Source of the DNA: an uncultured Mycoplasmatota bacterium | GTDB taxonomy: Bacteria; Bacillota_I; Bacilli_A; RF39; UBA660 | Direction: 5' to 3' | Assembly (NCBI GenBank): GCA_900551925.1 | Contig: URXR01000035.1 | Span: 1 to 12,373, forward strand | DNA length: 12,373 nt | Part shown: piece by piece, positions 5,960 through 12,373 of the stretch | Layout of the letters: the number at the start of each line of letters is the position of its first letter | How positions within the stretch are numbered: the first letter of the stretch is position 1 | Notes under the pieces: model-generated | Told to the model about the DNA's origin: nothing | The model's input: only the letters and a program-made list of their open reading frames with translations | Databases searched by the model: none | Program-made: the position numbers and the translations under genes

Positions 5960-7952
5960 CACTCTTACCTCCTAATATATTCTTTAATTTTTCTTCATCC
6001 CAAATTTCAATTCCTAATTCTTTAGCTTTTTCATATTTACTACCTGGTGATTCTCCAACTATTACCACATCTGTTTTCTTAGATACTGAATCAATCGAAT
6101 GACCTCCTCGTAAAGCAATTTCTTCTTTTATCACATCCCTACTCATTCCAGGAATAGTGCCAGTTAAAACAAATTTTTTATTCAAAAATCTTTCATCAAT
6201 CTCAAGCTTTCTTCCTAAATAAGTCATATTAACGCCATGCTCTTTTAATTTTTCAATCATCTTTAAATTATCTTCATCTTTAAAATAATTAACTATACTA
6301 AGAGCCATCACTTCTCCAATATCATTAATAGCAACCAAACTATCTACATCAGCTTTTTTAATATTATCTAATGTTTGATATCTTTCTGCTAAAATTCTAG
6401 CACTCTTTTCTCCAAAATGTCTTATTCCTAGTCCAAATAATAATTTTTCTAAAGAATTACTTTTGCTATTTTCAATTGACTCTAAAAGATTATTAATAGA
6501 TTTTTCTCCAAACCCTTCAAGTGTCATCAGTTCATCTTTATAATTTTTTAAATCATAAATACTAGGAATATCTTTTAAATAATTAAAGTTATAATAATCT
6601 TCAATTATCTTTTCTCCAAGGCCTTCAATATTCATGGCTTTTCTACTAGCAAAATGAATTAATTTTTCTGTTTTTCTAGCATCACATAATGGATTAGGAC
6701 AATAATGATTAGCTTCTTCTTCACGTCTTATAAGCTTACTAGAACATACTGGACATCTATCTATCATCTTAAATTTAGGTAATTCTTCTTCTCTTCTTGA
6801 TAAATCCACTTTCACAACTTCTGGTATTACATCTCCAGCTTTTTGAATTACTACAATATCTCCAATTCTAATATCTTTATCTCTTACATAATCCTCATTG
6901 TGAAGAGTAGCTTTTCTAACTGTTGAACCTGCTACTTTAACAGGTTCCAAAATAGCATTAGGAGTAATCTTTCCCGTTCTTCCTACTGTAAACTTTATAT
7001 CAATTAACTTAGTAGTTATCATCTCTGGAGGAAACTTATAAGCAGTCGCCCATTTAGGACTCCTAGCAGTATATCCTAAAGCTTCCTGCATATTGATATC
7101 ATTTACCTTTATTACTATACCATCTATATCATAAGATAATTCCGTTCTTTTTTCTGACACTTCATTAATAAAAGCAATAACTTCATTAATATTATTACAA
7201 AACTTACGATAACTATTAACTTTAAATCCTAATTTTTCCATAAAAGAAAGAGCCTCATTATGAGTATAAATTCCATAATCTAAAGGATTAGGTAAATGAT
7301 AAATAAAATTATCTAGTTTACGCTTTGCTGCCACACTAGAATCAAGTTGTCTAACAGTACCACTAGCTAGATTACGACAATTTTGAAACTCTTCTAGTCC
7401 TTCTTTTCTTCTTTCTTCATTTACTCTTAAAAACTCTTTTTTATTGATATATATTTCCCCACGTACTTCAATATCAATTTTTTCATTTAATTTAAGAGGA
7501 ATAGCTTTAATTGTTTTTACATTATGAGTTATATCTTCTCCAACTCTTCCATCCCCTCTAGTGGCTCCAGTTTTTAAAATACCCCCTTCATATATTAAGC
7601 TTATAGCCAAACCATCTATTTTAAGCTCACATACATAACTAGGATTATATCCCTCTTTTTTTATCCTCTCATCAAACTTTATAACTTCATCTTCATTAAA
7701 AACATTACCAAGTGATAGCATTGGTATTTTATGCGTAACTTTTTTAAAACTAGAAAGAACTACTGAACCAACCCTTTCAGTAGGAGAAAATTTTACTTTA
7801 TACTCAGGATACTTCTTTTCTAAACTCATAAGTTCTTGCATTAGTCTATCATATTCTTGATCACTAACACTAGGCTTATCTAATACATAATACTCATAAT
7901 TATACTTATTTATAAGACTAACTAGTTCATCAATTCGCATCTTTATGTCCAT
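5940..7952 (-). CDS. ligA: NAD-dependent DNA ligase LigA
   Basis: Seals nicks in duplex DNA during replication and repair, using NAD+ to form a ligase-AMP intermediate. 670 residues from the ATG at 7952, the normal full length. Domain Ia starts with YNYEYYVLDKPSVSDQEYDR (NAD/NMN binding). The adenylation Lys is in CELKIDG (about residue 111). Further along are GDGRVGEDIT, the OB-fold, a four-cysteine zinc finger (CPVC near 404-407, then C-P-N-P-L-C), helix-hairpin-helix repeats, and a C-terminal BRCT domain starting near NKKFVLTGTIPG. The ATG at 7964 is rejected: GGAGG sits five bases before 7952, and the predicted transcript start is near 7969. The gene runs into pilin paralog 3 with a 20-base overlap, an unusual partner for ligA, which often neighbours pcrA or gatC. 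Confidence 0.98.
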   Translation of the reverse strand: MDIKMRIDELVSLINKYNYEYYVLDKPSVSDQEYDRLMQELMSLEKKYPEYKVKFSPTERVGSVVLSSFKKVTHKIPMLSLGNVFNEDEVIKFDERIKKEGYNPSYVCELKIDGLAISLIYEGGILKTGATRGDGRVGEDITHNVKTIKAIPLKLNEKIDIEVRGEIYINKKEFLRVNEERRKEGLEEFQNCRNLASGTVRQLDSSVAAKRKLDNFIYHLPNPLDYGIYTHNEALSFMEKLGFKVNSYRKFCNNINEVIAFINEVSEKRTELSYDIDGIVIKVNDINMQEALGYTARSPKWATAYKFPPEMITTKLIDIKFTVGRTGKITPNAILEPVKVAGSTVRKATLHNEDYVRDKDIRIGDIVVIQKAGDVIPEVVKVDLSRREEELPKFKMIDRCPVCSSKLIRREEEANHYCPNPLCDARKTEKLIHFASRKAMNIEGLGEKIIEDYYNFNYLKDIPSIYDLKNYKDELMTLEGFGEKSINNLLESIENSKSNSLEKLLFGLGIRHFGEKSARILAERYQTLDNIKKADVDSLVAINDIGEVMALSIVNYFKDEDNLKMIEKLKEHGVNMTYLGRKLEIDERFLNKKFVLTGTIPGMSRDVIKEEIALRGGHSIDSVSKKTDVVIVGESPGSKYEKAKELGIEIWDEEKLKNILGGKSDEEKKA

Positions 7953-7975
7953 AATATCCTCCATATTCTATTTAT

Positions 7976-8004
7976 ATTATAAAATAAATATATCAATAAG
8001 TAAA
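7976..8004 (-). promoter_or_regulatory. Promoter of the ligA-pilin operon
   Basis: Minus strand: -35 TTTACT (8004-7999), 17-base spacer, perfect -10 TATAAT (7981-7976). Predicted start near 7969 gives a short leader with GGAGG at 7962-7958. No second promoter is obvious before the pilin-like genes, so they likely depend on this one. Confidence 0.6.
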
Positions 8005-8057
8005 TAAAATAAAGTCCCAAAAAATTAAAAATTTCATATATTATTATAGGTGATTTT

Positions 8058-8264
8058 ATGAAACATAGTTTCTTTTGTAACTGTAATGCTTGCCGAAATA
8101 GACGGAGAGCCAGCAGATGGTATTTAGGTTTCCTCTGCTTTTGGATACTTATTATTGTATATCAAGCTTTCATAACTATGTTTTTCTGTATAACATTTAA
8201 CGCCGTAATTCTATTCATAGAAATAATATTATTTTTCATTTTTTTGCTTCGAATACTATGGTAA
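8058..8264 (+). CDS. Small Cys-rich membrane protein
   Basis: 68 residues. The N-terminus has a C-x-C-x-x-C cluster (FFCNCNACRNRRR) followed by a basic patch, then two hydrophobic segments (about 22-45 and 47-67) with almost no loop between. AGGTGA lies four bases before the ATG and a terminator follows the stop, so it looks like a genuine single-gene unit. The cysteines could bind a metal on the cytosolic side, with the Arg patch fixing N-in topology; this is inference. No family is recognised. It is divergent from ligA and convergent with the YsxE-like gene. Confidence 0.7.
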   Translation: MKHSFFCNCNACRNRRRASRWYLGFLCFWILIIVYQAFITMFFCITFNAVILFIEIILFFIFLLRILW

Positions 8265-8268
8265 AAAG

Positions 8269-8297
8269 TCCTATTTATATATAAAATAGGATTTTTT
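8269..8297 (+). terminator. Terminator of the small Cys-rich membrane protein gene
   Basis: Stem TCCTATTT (8269-8276) with AAATAGGA (8284-8291), seven-base loop, then six T. It starts five bases after the stop codon. Confidence 0.8.
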
Positions 8298-8311
8298 AAT
8301 ATCTAATAAAC

Positions 8312-8338
8312 AAAAAAAGGTTAGCTGCTAACCTTTTT
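8312..8338 (-). terminator. Terminator of the SpoVID-YsxE-like operon
   Basis: Minus strand: an 11-bp stem built on GGTTAG/CTAACC (8338-8328 with 8324-8314), three-base loop, then a run of seven T (8318-8312, partly in the stem). The stem includes the TAA of the YsxE-like gene, so there is no 3' spacer. Confidence 0.85.
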
Positions 8339-9208
8339 ATAATATGGTCTTATAAGTTTATCACCCCTAGTTAAATACTCTAATAAGTCTTTAACTTTTT
8401 TAGTATTAGAAAATTCATCTTTAGTAAATTCTATTTTAAACGGAATAGAAATTTTTATAAAAAGTAATTTAATCTCTTCTTCTTTTAAAGGGTACCTTTT
8501 TTGATAATTATTTAATAAAACATCAAAATCTGTAAGTTTATAATATTTTCTATACAAATTATATATATCATATATAGGCAAATCTACTTTTGATTTTTCC
8601 CAACTTATCAAATAAGGATTATCATTTCTAAGTAAATGACTAAGTTCCAAATTATTATGAATATAAGCCACTCTCGTTTTAGTACTATTTTTAACTAAAT
8701 CATACCAATTTTCTAACTCTTCCCTGCAAAAATAAAGAGCACTATAAATTTTTGAAATATTTCTTGCTAATAAATACTTAGAAGGAGCCATATATATTTC
8801 CTCATCAATTAAATCATTAAGTTCCGTATAATAACTATTTAAATAATTTAATTCCTTATCTATTTCTTCATAAATAATTTTATAATCATCAATATCAATA
8901 TTTTTATATCTAGTAGTTTTAGTATGAAGTAAACTTATCAAATCCATAATATCATATAATCTTTCTTCATCTGATATATCATTATTTTCAATATATTCAT
9001 AGACATTATATTTATCTAAATCAAAACTTGCAGGAAAAAAATTAAAATTTCTAGATGAAAGGTAATCAAATTTCCTTTTCATATCAGCAGTATATTCTTT
9101 TAAAACATACTTTTTTTTATTATTAGTTTCAATAATAGTAGAACTTTTATTTTTTTGTATTTTTTTAGGCTCTAAGCCATTTCTCTTCAGAAATTTATAA
9201 TCAATCAT
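8321..9208 (-). CDS. CotS/YsxE/YutH-like spore coat protein with a degraded kinase fold
   Basis: 295 residues. The layout fits the CotS-type aminoglycoside-phosphotransferase-like family of spore coat proteins: an N-lobe with Lys37 in KKYVLKEY, a helical middle, and a C-lobe with AYIHNNLELSHLL (about 181-193), where active kinases have HGDxxxxN, then YLISWEKSKVDLP (about 199-211) in place of the metal-binding DFD region. His-Asn-Asn and Ser-Trp-Glu replace catalytic Asp residues, so it is probably a pseudokinase with a structural role. The identity rests largely on context: it directly follows a SpoVID-like gene, overlapping it by eight bases (ATGATTGA), exactly as ysxE follows spoVID in Bacillus subtilis. 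It probably acts on the mother-cell side in coat assembly. A YutH-type protein is an alternative. Confidence 0.75.
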   Translation of the reverse strand: MIDYKFLKRNGLEPKKIQKNKSSTIIETNNKKKYVLKEYTADMKRKFDYLSSRNFNFFPASFDLDKYNVYEYIENNDISDEERLYDIMDLISLLHTKTTRYKNIDIDDYKIIYEEIDKELNYLNSYYTELNDLIDEEIYMAPSKYLLARNISKIYSALYFCREELENWYDLVKNSTKTRVAYIHNNLELSHLLRNDNPYLISWEKSKVDLPIYDIYNLYRKYYKLTDFDVLLNNYQKRYPLKEEEIKLLFIKISIPFKIEFTKDEFSNTKKVKDLLEYLTRGDKLIRPYYKKVSS

Positions 9209-9890
9209 TAAAACTAGGAATTACAAGTTTTACTCCAGGAGCAAATTCTTCTAAATTATTATAATCTGCAAGTTGTTCTTTAGTGATTTCATATTTTTCT
9301 AAAATTTGTTCCAAAGTATCATCATCTTTTACCATATATACTCTGTATGTTAGATAAGTATCTTTTTGATTTTTAACTTCTTCTTTAACTTCTAAAAATG
9401 ACTTAGATTCCCTAGGTATTTCTGGAATTTCATCTAAAATATTTACTTCTTCCTCTTCTAACTTTTCTAAAACTTCGCGATTCTCTTTTTTAGAAGGTTC
9501 CTCTGTAAGTTCATCATCAGTCTCTAATTCTTCTTCGTCTTCTAACTCTTCTTCTACTATTTCTTTTCTTTCTAAATTATTGATAACTACAACAATATTA
9601 ATTCGTAATATTTCATCATTAATAATTTCATAATAAAAATCATCAATATCAATAGTAGCATTATAAGTATCATACTCTTCATTAATAGCAATTTCACATG
9701 GTATTTTATAACTATATTCTTCTTCTAATTGTGATGTTTCAAGCATCTTATAAGTTCCACTTATATAAAAATTACCTACTATTAAATCTTCACCTTTTAA
9801 AGTAAGATCATTATCCAAAGCAATAGCAGTAAGTTCTCCTATTTTCGTTTTAAAAGTAATATCCTTTTTAAATGGAATAGTTTGTCTCAT
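9201..9890 (-). CDS. spoVID: SpoVID-like spore morphogenesis protein (short form, C-terminal LysM)
   Basis: 229 residues. In B. subtilis SpoVID helps the coat wrap round the forespore, with partners SpoIVA and SafA. The N-terminal domain (about 1-106) has the SpoVID pattern: IPFKKDITF, then IGELTAIALDNDL, the VGNFYISGTY strand, and a second half ending YEIINDEILRINIVVVINNLE. A very acidic linker follows (about 107-170), then one LysM domain (181-226): YRVYMVKDDDTLEQILEKYEITKEQLADYNNL, closing with KLVIPS. B. subtilis SpoVID is about 575 residues with a long middle region that is nearly absent here. AAGGAGG lies before the ATG. The stop is TGA, overlapping the start of the YsxE-like gene. A general LysM wall protein is unlikely because there is no signal peptide. 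Confidence 0.8.
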   Translation of the reverse strand: MRQTIPFKKDITFKTKIGELTAIALDNDLTLKGEDLIVGNFYISGTYKMLETSQLEEEYSYKIPCEIAINEEYDTYNATIDIDDFYYEIINDEILRINIVVVINNLERKEIVEEELEDEEELETDDELTEEPSKKENREVLEKLEEEEVNILDEIPEIPRESKSFLEVKEEVKNQKDTYLTYRVYMVKDDDTLEQILEKYEITKEQLADYNNLEEFAPGVKLVIPSFND

Positions 9891-9927
9891 TTTCTTCCTC
9901 CTTACTACTAAAATATATTACTTAAAG

Positions 9928-9972
9928 AAAAAAATAGAACTTTCTTTTCAAAAATTATAGAAAGTTCTATTT
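9928..9972 (-). terminator. Terminator of the large FGE-like/NlpC-P60 gene
   Basis: Minus strand: a perfect 13-bp stem GAAAGTTCTATTT/AAATAGAACTTTC (9972-9960 with 9944-9932), 15-base loop, T-run to 9928. It begins three bases after the TAG stop and separates this gene from the spoVID-like operon. Confidence 0.85.
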
Positions 9973-9975
9973 ATT

Positions 9976-12373
9976 CTACCAATAAGGTTTATAATTAGTT
10001 AAATTACCATCCCCATATATATCATCCATTTTTACAACATGCGTCCATCCAACTGAGGAATTATACAATTGCTCTGTATAATAACTAACCACTCTTAAAC
10101 CTCTTGTACTAAATGTTCCATCACTATTTCGATAATAAGTTGCCTCTGCTATTGCATAAACAGGTCTATCACTAATAGTAGTAATTCCTATTAGCATTCC
10201 AATATGACCTTCTTTCCAAATCAAATCTCCTGCTTTTATATCATAATTATCTATTTCATTATAATCAGATAAACCACAACTAGAACTTATACAAACTTTA
10301 GAAGTAGGATTAAGCTCTGCCCAAGTATCTGATGCTAGTTTTGCTTTAGTACTATCAGCCATATAATAATCAAAAATATTGCTATAACCTAAAGAATGCG
10401 TTTCTGGATTATATGTATTTTGATACTTATATACCTTCCCAGAATAATCACTATTCTCAAATATTTCAGGATACCAAGCTCCTGTCTCTTCAAAGCCACC
10501 ATTTATAAGAGCCCATGTAGTATATCCAGAACATTCAAGACCATTAGGATAACTACCTCCTATTTCAAAAAAACCATATTCTAACTTTTGCTTAATTCTA
10601 TCACAACCCCAAGGTGCATCATCCGAACTGTCACCATCATCTTTACTTAAATACAACCCCTTATTTAAATAATAACCTGTTTTAGGATAATCCTTAATAC
10701 CATCAGTCCAATAATACGGAATAACATAAGGAAATTCTAATGCTAAAAATCTAGCTGCCTCTACTACTGCTTGTCTCGTACCACTCCCTACTTTTTCTAT
10801 TCTTTTTTCTAAAATTTTTTCCATATATTCTTCTTTTTCTAAAGAAATAATATTGCAAGTCAAAACATCTTTAGCATTATTTTGTTTATTTGCTCTAAGA
10901 AGACCTACTCGAACTCCATCACTTTTTGCTCCATCATCATAATAATTATTTAATGATTTAACTGTATAAGGTTCAATATAAATATAAGGTTTCTCTACAT
11001 TTTCCCCATCATTATAAACTTCAGCCTCAATTACATAACTATAACTTTTCCAGTCGTGCTCTTCTATTTCCTGATAAGTTTCCGAAACCATTCTAGTTGC
11101 CTTAAGCATCTTATCATTAGAAGACTTTATATTTTCTATTGAAATTTGTCCAGCTTCAATACCTGAATTTGCATTACAAATCAAATTGTAATATATTTTA
11201 TCTCCATCATAAGCATAAGACGTCTGTTCCGTATTTAATGAAGAAGTAGAATACGGTCCATAAAATTCACAACTATTCATTCTATTCTCACTCTTTTTAC
11301 TAGATTTTATAACTAATCTCGACGAATAAGCTGATGCAGCATTACCATAATGATAATTATGAGAAAAAATACCTGCCGAAGTTGAATATTCAAAATTTGC
11401 TCCACGTAACACCCAAGAAGCTGCATTATTGGGCATATTAGAACCTTGACTATACCAATTACCATGAGAAGTTTCATCCATCTTAACTTCTTTCGAAGCA
11501 TCACCTAATTTTCCTCTTTTAAAATCTAAAGTAGCACCAGAACTATATTTATCATAATACTTATCATCTGGATAACTATATTCTCCAGTATATGAAGTAT
11601 AAGCACCAGAATTATATATTATTCCTGAATAACCACTATTTAAATCAGTAGTACTGCCACTTATCATTACTTCATCATCATAAACAGTATTACCCATAAT
11701 ATATTCATGACTTCCCCCACTCATATCATATATTCCGTAGATATTTCCTGTCGTTGATGAAGCCATACCTAATTCTGTTTCATAACTATTACAATTAGCA
11801 GAAGCGCTAGAATTATAACTATCACCACAACCAGTTATATAATTAGAATTATTATTCTTGCCAACTCTATTACATTCTCCATCAGTACACGTTCCATATT
11901 TTGAATGAGAAAGGTATGCTACCGCTCCCCATTCCATATTTTTCATTACATGAGTATCATCACTAGTTTCAAATCCATATTTATTACCACTATCATTCAT
12001 TTTCATTATATTGTTTGCAAAACTACTAACATTATAATTTCTAATGCTAGTTTCATTAGGTTTAACAGTTATATTATCAATAGTTCCAGTAAGTTCAAAC
12101 TTTCCTACCCAAAAACCTTCTAACTCTAAAGAGCCAAAAGTAAAAGCAGGATGAGTATAAGTACTGACATTATCCTGTATTCCTTCATTTTGATTATCAT
12201 AACAAGACTCACTAGTACCATTTATATTATTTAAATCATCAATACAATGAATAGTACCTGTTGAATTTACCTTATTCTCAAAAACTATTTCAATTTCTCT
12301 AGGATTACTATAAGTAACTCCATCACTATTATAATTCCATACTTTATATTTATATCTTGGCACCCATACTTGC
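9976..12373 (-). CDS. Large surface protein: FGE-like (C-type-lectin-fold) domain plus C-terminal NlpC/P60 peptidase; N-terminus off window
   Basis: About 799 codons are visible and the frame is open to the window edge; the GTG at 12363 is internal (Q-V-W precedes it), so the true start lies beyond. Numbering from 12363: residues 1-90 carry VWVPRYKYKVWN and HPAFTFGSLELEGFWVGKFE, and 140-355 match the formylglycine-generating-enzyme/sulfatase-modifying fold (MEWGAVAYLSHSKYG, NIYGIYDMSGGSHEY, SWVLRGANF near 316-324, SRLVIK). The FGE active-site cysteines near the end of that fold are not seen, so it is probably a binding domain. A middle part (about 365-520) looks Ig-like or linker. The C-terminus (about 525-785) is NlpC/P60: Cys611 in GLECSGYTTWAL, His720 in KEGHIGMLIG, third residue near Glu740, and RGLRVVSYY. 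It likely cuts peptidoglycan peptides outside the cell. Many cysteines and Asn/Ser/Tyr suit an exported protein. Confidence 0.85.
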   Translation of the reverse strand, partial: QVWVPRYKYKVWNYNSDGVTYSNPREIEIVFENKVNSTGTIHCIDDLNNINGTSESCYDNQNEGIQDNVSTYTHPAFTFGSLELEGFWVGKFELTGTIDNITVKPNETSIRNYNVSSFANNIMKMNDSGNKYGFETSDDTHVMKNMEWGAVAYLSHSKYGTCTDGECNRVGKNNNSNYITGCGDSYNSSASANCNSYETELGMASSTTGNIYGIYDMSGGSHEYIMGNTVYDDEVMISGSTTDLNSGYSGIIYNSGAYTSYTGEYSYPDDKYYDKYSSGATLDFKRGKLGDASKEVKMDETSHGNWYSQGSNMPNNAASWVLRGANFEYSTSAGIFSHNYHYGNAASAYSSRLVIKSSKKSENRMNSCEFYGPYSTSSLNTEQTSYAYDGDKIYYNLICNANSGIEAGQISIENIKSSNDKMLKATRMVSETYQEIEEHDWKSYSYVIEAEVYNDGENVEKPYIYIEPYTVKSLNNYYDDGAKSDGVRVGLLRANKQNNAKDVLTCNIISLEKEEYMEKILEKRIEKVGSGTRQAVVEAARFLALEFPYVIPYYWTDGIKDYPKTGYYLNKGLYLSKDDGDSSDDAPWGCDRIKQKLEYGFFEIGGSYPNGLECSGYTTWALINGGFEETGAWYPEIFENSDYSGKVYKYQNTYNPETHSLGYSNIFDYYMADSTKAKLASDTWAELNPTSKVCISSSCGLSDYNEIDNYDIKAGDLIWKEGHIGMLIGITTISDRPVYAIAEATYYRNSDGTFSTRGLRVVSYYTEQLYNSSVGWTHVVKMDDIYGDGNLTNYKPYW

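Noticed and set aside
10396..12123. Small ORFs on both strands inside the large FGE-like/NlpC-P60 gene
   Set aside because: All are shadows of a long, clearly coding frame.
9976..12373. Target protein of a diversity-generating retroelement, because of the C-type-lectin-like fold
   Set aside because: The FGE-like domain is internal rather than C-terminal, and no reverse transcriptase or template repeat is seen in the window.

Overview
The window is strongly AT-rich, gene-dense DNA from a low-GC Firmicute in the broad Bacilli group. Four things point there: AGGAGG/AGGTGA-type ribosome binding sites 5-8 bases before starts, a class B sortase, a SpoVID-like LysM spore morphogenesis protein followed by a CotS/YsxE-like coat protein, and a DUF421 (YetF-type) membrane protein. 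TGA is used as a stop (ends of the M29 peptidase gene and of the SpoVID-like gene), so this is not a mycoplasma-type recoded genome. The small size of several proteins would fit a gut Bacilli lineage with a compact genome that keeps spore genes (RF39-like), but that placement is inference.

Layout, left to right. At the left edge a promoter on the minus strand drives an ORF whose first codons contain a run of ten G (ten C on the plus strand). In the written sequence it stops after 20 codons; only loss of one G (or gain of two) opens it to the window edge, so it looks like a phase-variable contingency gene caught in an OFF state. Next come an M29 aminopeptidase and a DUF421 protein (minus, one operon with a clear terminator). 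A small Pro/Gly/Tyr-rich protein follows (plus), then a 400-residue all-helical orphan (minus). A class B sortase (plus) appears to start at ATT.

The centre is a minus-strand operon: ligA (NAD-dependent DNA ligase) followed by three tandem paralogous type IV pilin-like proteins. All three align without gaps through a 5-residue leader, Glu5 and Pro22, but only the middle one keeps the Gly at the prepilin peptidase site. All share four cysteines.

The right part has a tiny Cys-rich membrane protein (plus), then the spoVID-ysxE-like spore coat pair (minus, overlapping by 8 bases). Last is a large secreted-type protein (minus, N-terminus beyond the window) that joins a formylglycine-generating-enzyme-like (C-type-lectin-fold) domain to a C-terminal NlpC/P60 cysteine peptidase domain.

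Taken together the window is rich in cell-surface and spore-envelope functions. The likeliest candidates for something undescribed are the triple pilin-like set with two apparently unprocessable members, the poly-G switch, and the FGE-like/NlpC-P60 surface protein. No RNA genes, CRISPR, insertion sequences or gene-free stretches above 300 bases were seen.
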